From: Gonium pectorale | Taxonomy: Eukaryota; Chlorophyta; Chlorophyceae; Chlamydomonadales; Volvocaceae | Assembly: GCA_001584585.1 (NCBI GenBank) | Contig: LSYV01000003.1 | Location: forward strand, 1,802,278-1,866,277 | Direction: 5' to 3' | DNA length: 64,000 nucleotides | Shown: in pieces, positions 48,401-61,600 of the stretch | Layout of the letters: every line of letters starts with the position of its first letter | Position numbering within the stretch: position 1 is the first letter of the stretch | Notes under the pieces: generated by a model | The model's database searches: none | What the model saw: the letters and a program-made list of their open reading frames with translations, nothing else | What the model was told of the DNA's origin: nothing | Program-made: the position numbers and the translations under genes

Positions 48401-51400
48401 AAGCGGTCGGCGCGCACGCACTATAACCAGTAAAGCCTTAAGGAACGTGCTCCATGCGGGCGTGCGGGTGGGGGATCGGGGGTTGATGGGGGCCGGAGTA
48501 GGCGGCGAGCAGAGAGGGGGCGGTGCTAAGGTTGCGTGGCGACGTGGGAAGCGCTGGAGGAGCGTGTTGCGGTCCTGCCAGCCACGCCAGCCCCAGCCCG
48601 CAAGTTCACCTTGCCAGCGCCACCGGATTGAGCCGGAAGTGCGAGATGAGGCCCTCGCGATGCAGCAGGTAGAAGCTAAGGATAGACAGCGCGTGGCCCT
48701 GCGGCAGGCCGGCAGAGTCCACACAGCTTGGGCAAGGCCAGACGGACAGGCGTGGACTCGACTTCGGAGGGAAAGGCACGAGGCGTGGCAAACACCTGGG
48801 TGCGCCATCGGCAGGCTCCACAGATCGCAAGGGGAAGGACGGAATTGGAGGGCCCCGCAGTGGCCGCGCTGGCAGCGCTGTTTGCAGTGCACAGCAATGT
48901 CCTGGGGCAACGACTCATCCCTGCGGGCGTGGCTACCTGCATCCGATTTAGGTTGTAGGGGGTCGATCTGCCATTGCGCGCACCTGCGTCAACTCCTGCA
49001 GCTGCCATGTGTTGAAGTGCCACTCGTCCGCCTTGGAGAGGAATTTCTCTACCTACGTGCGGTTGAGCAGGGCGGGCAAAGGTACACCACTGGCCTCACG
49101 CAGCAGCCTGTGCCCGCACCCTGGACACGTCGCATGGCGGTGAAGCTACTCAAACACCGAACGGCCTTTCCAACCCAGCGGCACCGCTACACGGCTCCGT
49201 GGCACGCGCGGTAAGCGCCCGTGGCTCATTGTACCTTGCAAGATCCAGCAGGCAAAACGCAACAACCCTCGACGCGCATTCCCACCGGACCTCATCCAGT
49301 GGCGGCGGCACAGGCACAGGCATTTGCGGCTGTAGTTGCGCCTGCATGCCCGGCGACGCCGGCGGCGCCACTCCGACCAGGGCTGCCACGCGACGGTTCC
49401 CTTTGACACCGCCCGACATCGACAACGGCAGCGCCGCCACGCTGAGGCGATGCGAGACGCCGCTGGCTGCGCCACTGGCGGAGCGAAGTATCCCCGTTCC
49501 GAAGGCGATGCGCGGCAGCTCACCGCTTGGCACTGCAAGCTCAGCGGGGCATTCGCATAGGCACGACGCCGGAGGCTGCTCCATCGTGGAATCCTCTGTT
49601 CGTGGGGTGGCCGCTGCCGCCGCCGGCGGCGTTGTCGGCATCACAGCGACGGCGGTAGCCACCGTCCCCGACATCGGCGGAGTGACGTCGATTCGGCTGG
49701 CGTGAGGGCTGCCACTGTCTTTCCGCGACAGCGCCGACAAGGCGCGAGTGTACGCAAGCACCAGGCTGCTGGGTGTGCCAGAGCGCTTGCCTTGCATTTG
49801 GTGGTCTTGAGCCTGCACCTCAGCCCGCGCGTTAGTGCTGCTGCCATGGCAGCTGACGCCGTCGCTTGGCACCGCCGCTGCGTCCAGGGTCAGGGGCAGC
49901 AGCTCCACGCGAACCAGTGACAGAGAGGAGGCGTCCGCCGACGCAGGGGCAGCAGCGGTGCTCGGGTGGGCCGTGACGTGCACGGAGGGCGGCCGTTGGG
50001 GCTGGAAGCACACGTCACGGACGGTGACCACTGGCGCAGGCGGCGCCACCGTCGGCGAGAGCAGAAAGGCCAGCGCGCTGCCCAGGGTGTTGCAGTCGGG
50101 CAGGCTGCTGTGGGTGGGAGCTGAGGGGCGCCTGCGGAGCAGGCCGCCAGCGGTGTCGTCGTCCGTGCGCTGCATCAGTGCCGTTCCCTCCGAGTCCACA
50201 ATCACCGGGAAGGCGTCGCCGGGCGGGGCCATGCACTCATTGTTGCCGTCGACGCTGGTGAGGGCGCCCAACTGCCGCATCAGCGCCTGGGTGACGTCCA
50301 CCTGCAGATGAAGCGAAGGGCGTGGAGCGGGCGGGGCGCGTGGTCTGCACTCGAGGACTCAAGAGGTACTCCTGCACACACAGACGTGGAACTTGCTTCG
50401 CAGGCAAGAGCGGCAGCTGCGTGGGCTGTCCGGCGGTGCCCGGCCACTGGGGCCATGCTGACCGAAAACCTTCACAACCAACTGAGACTCCACACACCCC
50501 ATACCACATGGGGCGCAGCGCGCGAGCAGCCCCGCCAGCGATCTCACATCCAAGTTGGCCCTCTTCAGGTGGCTCTTCAGGTTCAATGGTTGGTAGAGGT
50601 CCATGTGCCGCAGCAGGGCTGTGCGGATAAACACAATATCCCGCAGCTCCGCCTGCCGGCCCTCCAGCAGGTCCGTCATCATGCGCATTAGCAGGTCGGC
50701 GGGCGTCTCCGCTTGGCGGATGCGGGCCGGTCCGAAGCTGTCCACGCTGTGCGCCATGGCCTCCTCGAGGAGCTCCTTGGGCAGCAGCGCCTGCAGCAGC
50801 GCCTGGTGCTTGCGCCTGAGCGGCCGATGGCCCGCAGAGCGCCGGAGAGGAAGGAAGAGGGGCGGGGGGAACGGTATTTGCACACACAAAGAGGACGTAA
50901 CACAAAGAGGAGTGGCTGCGGGGGAGGGGCGGGAGGCTGGATACGCATCATGGGCGACAGGAAGGCGCACCGGGTGGGAGGGCACATGCGCAACACATGC
51001 ACTACCATCCGACTGGACAGCCCTGCCATACTGTGCTCTGACTTGAGCATACAAGCGGCTGCGCTCTGTGTAAGCGAGAGAGCGTTGCGCCTTTTGATGC
51101 AGGGGCTTGAGCCCTGCTTGTGTGCTGGTCTTCGGCCCGATAAAGGTTACGAGTTGGCCTAGGCCATGGCTATAAGGGCTGCACAGCGCCACTGGGCAGC
51201 ACTCCTCACCGCTGCACCATGACGGCGAACACCAGCGCGGCGAACACCGCAGCCACCACAACCACGGCAGCTACGATACCATCATACCACGCCGGCCTCC
51301 AGCCATCCTCTGGCGATACTCGCAGCAGCCACTGGGCAAGGGTGAGCGGGCAAAGAAAAAGGCTGGCATGGGCAGCCGCGACCGTCGCCACCCAAGCCAC

Positions 51401-54400
51401 CTTAAGAGTTTCCTGTCTAGGTCCCCCGCAGGCTGTGCAGGCGCCAAACTGTCCAAATATGGTCGTATTTGGCCAACCCAACTAGCGAGCTGCTAAACGC
51501 CCAAATGCCACTTCGTTGGCGATGTGCACAGCGCACGCGGCCCTGCGGAGGCGGCCCAAATCGACGCCGCCCGGCTGCACCTGATTGTTTGGCAGTTTAA
51601 TCGTGGCTTCAACGTAATCGACCGGTGCCTTAGGAGTGGACGCCACGATCCGCATGTCAACAGGAGCCTGAGGCGCCTCCAGGCTATACCGGAATTTGAA
51701 GGCCACCAGCCTGTCCCGATGTCGAGAGGCGACCCGAAAGGGGCAAGGGTAATTTGCGGAACAGTTTGGGATAGAAGGGGAGCGGCCAGGCCGACTGGGA
51801 GGTGGGAGCGGTTGGGTATTGATAGACGAAGTGCTCGGACTGCTGGTTCAAGTAAGGAAGCGCAGAGATCACACCATGTGTTACGCGCAGGTTCCCAGCA
51901 TCCCCTCAAGTGGGTGCAAAGTGATATGGCTATCCATAGAGTCAGAAAAATTGCCCCAGTACACGGAAGCCCGGACGCCCGAGCGTCGGAACTGAAGGAG
52001 TGTCAGATGGGCCAACGCTGGGCACGCTCCTACAATCCGCGTCTAACCACGCAATGGAAGGGAACGGAGCGAACCCGTAGCAGAGGTGGAGTAGACTCAC
52101 TTTTTCATCGGTGATCCCGGGTTCTCTGTGAGGGCCGAAAGATCGATGACAGTACCGGCCTGCATTCGTATCATAGCGGGGCACGGCGTCACAGACAAGG
52201 GATGTTAGCGAGCCCTAGCACTGGCGTTTAAACGCAGAGGCGGGAGCACATTGTGTGCAACAGCAAGAGCCCTTGCACCATGCCACTAGCTGAGTTTCGG
52301 GGGTTCGCTTGCCACGCAACGCTACCTACTAACGGCCGCCCCGTCCAGCGCTCACCAAACCCCAGAAGGTCATGTTACGGTTGCTGTCGTAGTCACATGG
52401 CGCGCCGCAGTACGAGTTCACGGCGTCCGGCTGCGGCGAACGGGGGGTGCATGGCGTAGGCGTACAGCAGAAAGCGTCAGGAGCTTTGCAACTTTGGAGA
52501 GCATTGACGCAGCTTAGCCATGCATTTGCTGTTGCGTGCTCTTGCACTAGGGACACACTTATGCACTCTGTAAAGACACTGAACCCGATCGAATGGATTG
52601 TTGTCGTCGATTCGCAAGGGCTCTGCCGAATGTATCAGGCAGAGTACGGATAGACACTCCATCGGGTACGAGCACATGCAACTGCCCTACCCGATCGAAA
52701 GTCGCGTTGAGCTCCTCGCGTATGAAGATTGCATTGTTCACGCCTACGCCGACCCCCCCGTTCAGCAGCGTGTACGGACCATTCATGTAAGGACCATTGC
52801 GCGCTTCTACTGCTGAGACGATTCCGCTGTACTGCTGCGGGACGCCACTGACCGTCGCTGCAGTGGCAGCAGCACACAATGGAAGGGCATAGGTGGGGCA
52901 GCTGAGCCAAGGGGTGGATGCCATCGCCCATGAAGGCTGGGGCTTGCACTGCAGCAGCCGTCCACAAACAGCAAGCGCTGCTGTGGATGGCGGCAACGAG
53001 CGCCTACCTTGCAAATGGCTGTCAGTCAAGGCGGTTCAGTCTTTCCCCCATTCCCGCACAAGTCGCCCCTTCGCCCTATGGTACCGCGCTCACCCTACGG
53101 GACCGCACCATACAGAACCCTCCGTACACGCACCGTTCAATAGATCAAGCCCAACAGCTTTCTCATTGCCTTGGAGCGGATACACGCTCCTTATCACGCC
53201 CGCCGGTGCAAGCATTAGCCTCCGTATCGAATGCGGCGGCGTCTGCAGTCAGGGTTGACAGTTGTCCCAGCTGGGGTCAGGCGCAGTTTACGGCTTTAAC
53301 TCATGTGATTGTAGACGTACAGCCGTGCTAGGGCACCACATGTGCGCACCAGTGACAGCGCCCGTAGAGCTTTGCGACCAGCTACCCGGTCGCCTGCACT
53401 GTGCACCTTTCGGCACGAAGGGGTACCTTCAACCCGAGCGGCGACAAAATCCCACCCACCAGCAACGACAGGCAGCAACGATGAATGCCAGCGCAGTCCA
53501 CAGGCCGGAAACGCACCTGAGCCATGAGTGCAGGCGCTAGGCCCCTAAATAGGTCGGAGGACGCGTTCCAGTTGGGGTTGAACTCAATCCTGCGGGGCCC
53601 GAAACAGATGAGAGCCCACAAGGCGCAGCAGGAGCTGGGCAGCACGCCCTTTATTAAGGATGGCTGATTGCTCCGTGTACGTGCTAGGCGCCTTCCACCC
53701 AAGCCGCGTATGACACTCTATAACTGCTAATCCCGTCATGCACAATGTGACAGAATGTGAATAGCAAATGCCGAAAGTGGACTGTGCAGCAGGTCACGGG
53801 GAGAGCGTTATGATTGCGGCGGCACCCTGCTGGAACTCACATGGCGGTCAAGAGCTGTGAGCCGGGGTGTGGTAGATTGTCGGCAAAGCGGGGGCAGCCG
53901 CAGGGAAGGGGTCGAGGCTGGTTACGTTCTTGCTGCATCAACGCACCCCGCAAATACTACCTTGCGCAGCCTGGGGTCCAACTCTGGAATGTACACAGCT
54001 CTGGGCTACAGCGGACGCGAGCACGTTGCGACACCGGACGAAGTATGCTCCTTGCCACACACATACTCTCGCGCCAAGGTGCAGCACGTTGTCACCAGAC
54101 AGGTAGCTGTAGCAAAGGCGCAACGGGCTCACCAGGACGGGGGCCATGGCTACGGAGACCTGTTGTCGATACCACATCGCAGCGTCATTCGCAAGCGAGG
54201 TTGCGCGCGTCTGGAAGGGCGATGCCGCAAGCAGAAACCAGATGTGGGCAGAACTGTCAGGTGTAGTTGAGAAAGCACATGCCCACCAAATAATGCCCCG
54301 AGCCACACCCACGCAGACACCCATAGACTGTGTCTGCAAGGCTTGCAACCAGGCTTGCAACCATCGCGCTCTCGTGAGGCTTCCGAGTGGGGCGGCGCGG

Positions 54401-54600
54401 ATCCGTTTGGCTCTGTGCACAGTTAATCAACAAGGCAGTACAACCCCCGTGTGCCGCACCCCACCCTACACCTTTGCGTTATCGATGTCGGCGTCGGCAA
54501 CACGCCGGACGCCCCACAGCCCAAACGCGAGAATGAGGGCCATCAGCAGCAGCGGGTAGATAAGCGTCGTTGGGTACAACCGCACAAGCCGCCATAGTGC
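45450..54600 (-). CDS. CHASE-domain transmembrane 3',5'-cyclic nucleotide phosphodiesterase (class I)
   Basis: Order: membrane helix (TTLIYPLLLMALILAFGLW, exon 54600-54472), CHASE-type sensor (APAGVIRSVYPLQGNEKAVG at 53242-53134; GPYTLLNGGVGVG ending 52691; 52430-52356; 51710-51581), second membrane helix (51331-51210), linker with ETPADLLMRMM (50815-50548), an Ala/Pro/Ser-rich exon (50301-49235), then PDEase_I. The catalytic exons are 49052-48984, 48698-48610, 48388-48226, 47908-47705, 47344-47226, 46977-46881, 46613-46555, 46335-46298, 46088-45999 and 45775-45450. They carry YHNATHAADV, IIHDHAHPGL, LAVRYNDRSPLENHH and VALKCADIGHLGEE, so the metal-binding His and Asp residues are all present. 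It should hydrolyse cAMP and/or cGMP in response to an extracytosolic signal. The first exon was not found; junctions near 54.0, 52.8, 52.1 and 49.1 kb are unresolved. Confidence 0.9.
47572..47630 (+). repeat. Inverted-repeat family arm inside a phosphodiesterase intron
   Basis: A 55-base stretch is identical to the right arm at 30674-30728 (GAGAAACCTGCATAGAAAG, then GAGCCCGCCTCTACGGCC). It lies in the intron between exons 47908-47705 and 47344-47226. No opposite arm was seen in that intron. Confidence 0.8.
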
Positions 54601-55710
54601 CTGGCCGAGGGCGGGGGAGAGCGTCGGAATAGGTAGGGGACGTCGCTAAGAACCTGGGTTGTCGCCGGTCCATGTGCAGGGCCGGCAGTCGGTAATGGCA
54701 AGCGGATGTTGCATGAGTCCCATTGTGGAACTGCGCAGGGCGGTTGCTAAGGAATGAGGGTCCAGCAAAGGAAAAACTGAACAGTAGCCCGCATGACAAC
54801 ACCAGCGACGACTGCCGAAGGACTATCGCTAAAAACGCAGCATCACAAAGAGTGGTTACCACTATGAAGCGCCGAGACGCGCGCACGGATTTGCAAGTTC
54901 AAGGCAGCGCGTGACAAACTCTGTCAAAAGCTGGATGATGGCAAGAAATGTGACTGTCGCAAGAAGGCGCTAATATCATAATAGCAGATGCGCAAGCCCG
55001 AACGGCCTTTATGCAAGCGAAGCCTTGAGTTCTCAGTGCTGTCGCCAGAAACGTCAGTAATTCCAATGGTAGGTACAATAGCTTACGGTGTAGCTTCCCC
55101 AGAAGGATGCAGCTGCTCCAGTGCGATTTGCACGCCCCGACTCCGCCGTTGCCCCCATCCTCCTGATCTAAACTTCTCCAAGGGGGACCTTAACAGCTAT
55201 TGCAATGATATCCAGCCACTGAAATTGCACAGGGAGCTGAATATCATCTTCGTACACTCCAGGCGCATAGCGCAGTCTACTACATGTATGATACTTCCAG
55301 TGCTCACACAAAGACACAATGGCCTCTCACACTGAAAGCTCTCGCAGGACTTCTAGACATGAACCGTACAGTATGGCCGCTTGACAAGGTAATAAGATAG
55401 ATAAAACGATGGACGCAATGCAGTGACTGCGCTGACTGCGCTTGTTGCATCTTGGGCATGAGTAATGAGGCCCAAAGCCAGGAAGACAGTTTCATTGCCT
55501 ATCAAATGTACCGTGCTTTGATACTAGAAATCGGGTGGCAGTTTGTCCCCGATCGTCATGATAACTTCATTGACATTAATGAAAAAACAAGAAATATTGA
55601 AAGGGAAACCTGAGCTCGAGAGTATTCATTTCTCTTGAGGCAGCTCCAGCGCTTAGCAAAGGCCGCCGGCGCGAAATGAGGTCGGAACTCAACCTAGGAG
55701 GAACGCTCCC

Positions 55711-55750
55711 AGGGCGAAGTAGGGCGAAGTAAAGCGAAGTAGGGCGAAGT
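55711..55750. repeat. 10-base tandem repeat, four copies
   Basis: AGGGCGAAGT occurs four times in a row, the third copy changed to AAAGCGAAGT. Confidence 0.9.
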
Positions 55751-56157
55751 AGACAATGCATGCTTCCAGCCCAGCCACGCGCACCGCGCTGACTGCCCCC
55801 ACAGCGTTGCCTGCCTGTGATCTCTGTGAGGCAACCATTTGGTGTCGTTAACTCCACACAGTCCCTGTGGGTTGGCCGCTCAGGCCCTGCATTCGAACAT
55901 AGGATGCCTCTCCAATTCGGCGTACAAATTGCGTACAAGGGCACGCGCTGGTTGCGGCTCCCCCTGCTATCGGCCTATACATCGCCTGCTGGCACGGAAA
56001 GCCGCCACCAACAATATGTCAATATTTCCTCAGAACGCCACTGCCATCTGCAGTGGGAAGAGCGTCCCTTTACCTCCTTGCCCGCCCTTGTGGAAAACGT
56101 CGCATCTTTGGCTGTGTCAGGTATGCGCAACAGTATGCTATTATAACATAACAGCAG

Positions 56158-56455
56158 GCCTAGAGGGAAGGCAGCCTCTACGGACATACACACCCGAGGG
56201 TGTGATGTTTCCAGCAGGGCGCCGAGTACAGGGCATGGCGGGCGAGGTAAACGAGCAGACGGGCCCTCCCGGTGTGTCACCAGAATAGCTACCTGATTAG
56301 AAGAAGAGGGTGCAAGGGTCCGGCGAGCGGTCGACGAGGTGACCTAATGACCAGTCCATCGGCGGCCAGCGGTTACCAATCGCGAGGCGCCCAGGGCCCA
56401 GCCTGCAACCCCGAACCGCCGATTGGCGTAATACAGACCTGGAATGGACGACAGA
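56158..56455 (+). repeat. Inverted-repeat arm plus dispersed repeat B, copy 3
   Basis: The arm (GGCAGCCTCTACGGACATAC, then a hairpin CACCCGAGGGTG) runs into GATGTTTCCAGCAGGGCG and a repeat B body containing CCATCGGCGGCCAGCGGTTA and a TACAGACCTGGAATGG end. The body is closer to copy 4 than to copies 1 and 2. Confidence 0.7.
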
Positions 56456-56884
56456 AACATGGAGTCAGGTACCGTCTGCGCTCGACGCAGTCGCGGGTAT
56501 GTGGACATAAACAACAACCTTGTCATGTGCATGCGACGGCCGTGCCATTCTTGGTACAAGCGGCTGTCGGTTGCCATCCCTGGGGGGTTTGGGAGGATTT
56601 GTGCGCGTGTGCGTGCTGCTGTACGTGAGACACGTGGCAGTGTTGTGTGCCACAGACGTCGTACATGTCGTACGACGGGTCGGCTCGGGCTGCCTGCCTC
56701 GCCGTCCGCGCCTTCAGCTGGAGGCGCTTCTTCTTGTCACATATATAGTGTAATACACACGGCCTTCGGACAGAGCCTTCTTCCTAGGTCATCAGCCAAG
56801 AACGCCATCCTAGCCGACAGCCCGACTTAGGCCTCATTAACCTGCAGTCAGCTGTTTGGTAACAGCTACTGATAGGCAGTAGCG

Positions 56885-57031
56885 CAAGCCTCGACTCGCC
56901 GAGTCGCGGTGCAACTGCACGTCGTCGGAGAGCGCGGCACCGCGTGCCAAGCCGCAGGGCCAGCAGCCGTATCGGAACCGCCCGAACCGTAGGCGTGCTG
57001 CTGCCGCGCCCGCCCTGCGCGTCCACACAAG
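56885..57031 (-). repeat. Detached block of the Ty3-like element
   Basis: In reverse complement it matches 26937-27090 from CTTGTGTGGACGCGCAGGGC to CGACTCGGCGAGTCGAGGCTTG with one short deletion and a few substitutions. Both copies begin and end at the same bases. Confidence 0.9.
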
Positions 57032-57727
57032 AAAAAGGCCGGTCACCCAGTGTCACTGATGCGGTGTTGCCGGTAATTTTACATGACAGTTTTTTTTCTG
57101 TGGAAAGGTTACAGGCGGAGAGGCGAGAGAGGACGCAGACAACGGGAGGGACATGCAGCCCTCCCGTCTTGCCGGCAGCCAATAAGCCCGACCCAACTAA
57201 GTGACCCTCATAGAACTTGGTTGTTGTCGTGTGCTATGTCGTGTGACATTGTGTGTATGTCAATAGATGCGGGCTCCTTCTCCCTCTGACTTCTCTGACC
57301 CGCCAGGCCTTGCCTTGAGCAAGCATGCTAGCTAACGACCCTAACACACTGCAGCAACCTCCCAGAGTTGCGCGCGCGACCAGTTCTTTGTTCCCGGGAC
57401 AGATGCGTATCCCAGGTGGGTAACATCCAGGGAAGATCTCCCCTGGTGACATCGATGGCCAACTTGCAATCCGTCACAGCTCAATAGCCTGGGCCTTTGC
57501 CTGCACGCAGCCGAGTCAGGGTTGTAGGACGTCGTGTTCTGGAAGTGAAGGTTCTGACCCTCATTCCAAAATGTGTTCCACGCTAGCTACAAGACGACGG
57601 ATTACCTGCCCTCGAAGACCGAACGACATGCCCACCCCTTTCGTATCCCCCTCGTATTCCTGTATCAACCAGTTACATTTGTTTTGCCTCCGGGCCAGCA
57701 TTTCGTATAAGGCTCTCCCCACCCTTA

Positions 57728-58015
57728 ATAGACACAGGGGAGGCCACCTCTACGGTCGTGCACACCCGGTGCAGAATAACAAGGCGGGCGCTGGGTACAT
57801 GGTATGGCGGGCGACGGACACGAGTAGACGGGCCCTCCCACGGCGGGGCAGCGGATTGGTTAACTGGTAACATGTGGACACGGCAGACACGGCGGGCGTG
57901 GTGTTACCCGTAGTCACTAGTCCATCGGCGGCCAGCGGTTACTAGATCCGGGGGCGCCCAGCGTGCAACCCTTGACCGCCGGGCGGCGTGATACAGGTCT
58001 GGAAGGGACGACACT
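57728..58015 (+). repeat. Inverted-repeat arm plus dispersed repeat B, copy 4
   Basis: It shares CCATCGGCGGCCAGCGGTTA, GACGGGCCCTCCC and a TACAGGTCTGGAAGGGACGAC end with copy 3. The arm part (GGCCACCTCTACGGTCGTGC) is more diverged. Confidence 0.7.
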
Positions 58016-58638
58016 CTCATGTGACTGGATCGGCAGCGACCCAGCCATGACCGCCAAGGAAGCCAAAAGGTGTGCGGTTAAATGCGCAGTGGGGTATGGA
58101 TCATAGGCAATGGTGGTAAAGCGTATAAAGCAAGCTAAATGTGTGCGGGAACGGTGGCTTTCAAGATGGCTTTGTTAGCGCGGATTGAAGCGCAGAGAGT
58201 TTTGTGGTTTGGGACAGGTCAGAGCAGGTACTGAGGTTGTTTGGCCTTATCCATTCTGAGGTCAGCATTAGCAGTTGCCCTGATTGCCGATGCATGCAGG
58301 TTGGGCACACTGCCAAATAACCTGTACGCACCCTTCAAATTGACTATACACGTCCACAGTTCCCCAGACCCACAGTACTGCTCCCCGCCCGCTGAATTCT
58401 GAAGTACCGCGCTCCATAATACCGTACGTTATTTGCAACCGTCCCGTTCCTCTGCAGTTTGTTTCTCAACATAACAGACGTAGTAATAGCATGGCTGCCA
58501 ATTAATCCAAATCTACCATGCAGCTTGTGGCAGTGCAAGGGATGACCCGCTCCCTGTGCTCGGCAGCTTGTCAACTCTTTCTCTGTGACGTTCCCCCGCA
58601 TCGGTGACCAACTACAGCTTGTACTCGTCGTTTGAGAG

Positions 58639-61600
58639 ATGTTCGCCATGCGCCTCTGCGCTTGTCTGTTTCCTGCGGCGCGTATGCCTAATAAGCGCGA
58701 GCAAAGTTCTTCCCAACACGATTCGTCGTGGCATAGGCCTGAGCATGCCGGCGTCGTCGGACGTGCGGAAGACTCGATGGCTGTGCTGTGGACGGCACTG
58801 GCTGATGCTTCACCGGAGCCGATGGCCGTTTACTGCATGGCAACTGGAACGCGCTTGCTTGACAACGCAGCAAGCAAGGAGCTAACGCATAATTTCGACA
58901 CGCTTGAAAAGCTCTTTCAGCTCGATCTGGCATCGCTTGAGGACGCGCTCGGGCGAATCCGTGCCGGCATGAGCTGGCGAGGTGAGCCTACAGGCCGCTT
59001 GCGGGCTGTGCCCCAGACGCTCCCCAGCCTCTTCGCTTACCCGGCACTGCCCCCACAGGGCTCATCCAAATTCATACGCCGGGCACGAGCAGTGCGCTGC
59101 ACAGTGAGGCGGGGGTAGTCCTCCTTCCCGGAACACGGGCTCCAACTGCCACTGGGTTTGCGCCGCAGTCCCTTCTGGACGTGGCCTCATCTTCCGAAGC
59201 GGTCGCATTGCAGCAGGCACCACAGAGCCTCCCTTCCCCAGGACCCGCGGCGAAGCTTCGTCAGGCCTTGCAACTGGTGGCGTACCCTAGCTTACGCCTC
59301 CACCACGGCCAGTCTGCTATCATTATGCAAGATGACTCGACCTACAACGCCCCGCTGTCCAACGTTGTGGCCCATGGCGCAGAAGCGCAATCTGCTCTTC
59401 GCAAGTCGGGACTTTCCCCCGCAACACAGCCGTCACCGGCTGCTGCCGGTCATCACATAGTGTGCCATAGCTCGGGGACTGGAATGCTGTCTGTTGCTGC
59501 GGCCACCACTGCCGCGGACGCAATCGCCAAGGCCAAGTGCGCTGCTGCTGCTGCCAAGGTAGCAGCTCTGGCGGCAGCGGCCGAGGCGGCGGCTGAGGCG
59601 GCGGCGGCGGCGAGCGTCGGAGGACGCCGTGCCATGGACCTGGGCGCGCTGCCTGCATCGTCTGGGCGCCTCCCGTCGCCGCGCCAGCCCGGCGATGGTG
59701 CACAGCCCTCGTTCGAGCAGTGGGCGTCAACGGATGGCGGCAGCAACGAGGGCAGCGGGAACGTGAGCTACTCGCGGTTTATGGAGCCGGCACCCCGCGT
59801 CAGCATAGGCTCCAGCGGCGCTGCCAAGATCAGTGCCACATCCCTGGCTGCGGCTACCCCTGACCTCAGTGGCAGGGTCTCGATTCCGCCGGCGCTGTCG
59901 CACGTCTCCCGCAGTACCGGACAGCTGCCAGACATCCGCCTCCCGGAGTTGGGAAACGCCTCGATGCCAACCACCAGCGCGCCGCTGGCCGTGCGCCCGT
60001 CTCCGGGGCGGGCGGGCGGGCGGGGTGACGCGCCCTACCTCGGCACTTCCATGATGCCCGCAGCGTCTCTAAGCAGCTCGGGTGTGACCTGCAACTCGGG
60101 AAGCATCGCCATCGGGGCGGGGTCTTCCGACGCCTGGGCCTCGCCCGCTGGAGGTGGCGCCGTGCCCCTGCAGCGCCACCAGTCGTCCTTTGGGCGCCCG
60201 ACACCGTATGAGCAGGAGGCAGGCATGCGGCCATCTGGAGGCGTTGCACTGACGTCGCCGCTTGCTGACCTGATGGCGTCGGCCTCCTCGCTGGGCAGCG
60301 GGCCTCAGCCGTCACAGCACGGACGCAGCTCGGGTCGACGCCACGGCAGCGCGACACCCTCGCTGCAGCTGCCGGCGCCCTCTCCCTCGCCGCAGAATCT
60401 TCTGGAAGCCCTGACTACTAGCAGCTGGGGCGTGCGGATGACAGGCCGCCACCGCCGCCCAGTAAGGCGAACGTCCACCTGTGCCGCCTTGCCGCAACCG
60501 GGTCAGCCGCCCTACGGGGGACGCGCCGCCCCCGGCGGCGTGGCGGCCGACGCAAACACCGCTGCGTGCCTGGACGCATCAGACGGACCCGCACGTCGTA
60601 TGATGAGCATGAGTGGTGTGAACGGCGGCAGCGGCGCGCTGGCCATTGCGCGGAGCCTGCCCAGAGAACACCTACCCAACCGGCACCCGACCCACCGTCC
60701 CTTGGGTCGGCAACCGACCTTTCATTCAAGCGGCGGTGCCCTTGACTGTGCCAACGGGATGGACAGGCGCCCAACCACATCGGCGCCTGGTCGTGGGGGC
60801 GGGCCTGATGTTGACGGATGTTATGAGACCAATGCTGGCGCGGAAGCGGACCACGAGCGGCGCTCCGTGCCCGCTGCTGTCCGGAACGCGTACAGCTCAG
60901 ACGACCGGAGCGCTCTGGAGAATGGGTTTGAGTTTGCGGACAGTCCGTGCGCGCACGCCTCGAGAAGGGACGCAGAGGTACGTCATGGAATTCTGCTTGC
61001 GTAAGTAAGATGCCTCTGAGAGCTTTCGGTCGCTGTCCGGACATTTTTGACTCCACCCGGTGTGGACTGCACCCGACCGCACCCGACCGCAGGCCTGCGC
61101 CGTGGGGCCTGCCGGCTGCGGGGATATGCTCCTTGCCCTACCGCCCCTGGGCTTGGCGGATGCAGCTGGCCAGGGCTCTTGCTCCCCAGGTTCATTGCCA
61201 AACAGCCCCCACGGTGCCGCGCGCGACCAAGACGCCTCACCCCGGAACAACCCGCAACGGCCAGCGCAGCAGGATCCCTTCAGCACCTCGCCGTCTCCCC
61301 AGCAGCTCAACCCGCACCTGCTGCAGATGCTCCGCGCTGAGGAGCAGGGACCATTGCGGCGAGGCCACAGCAGCGGCCTGGCTTCCGAAGGCAGCCAGAG
61401 CCGCTATGGCAGGTGGTCGCAGTCGGATTTTGCTGTCGATGATGTACCATCGCGCGTCGGGAGCGGGGTAGGCACGCCAGCCTTCGGGGTGGCCGGCTCC
61501 CCGCCGCTCGGGAGCTTAGGAGTCCTGCCACGGATGCTTGATTTGGCGACCAAGGCGTCGTCGCGCACGCTGCGGCCGCGCGGGGCATCCGCATCACGCC

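Larger units (their letters stand above)
54601..58638. other. Intergenic region between the divergent phosphodiesterase and cyclase genes
   Basis: The missing first exon of the phosphodiesterase gene probably lies in the first part. It also contains a 10-base tandem repeat (55711-55750), two copies of the combined arm plus repeat B unit (56158-56455 and 57728-58015) and the detached retroelement block (56885-57031). No other gene was recognised. Confidence 0.5.
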
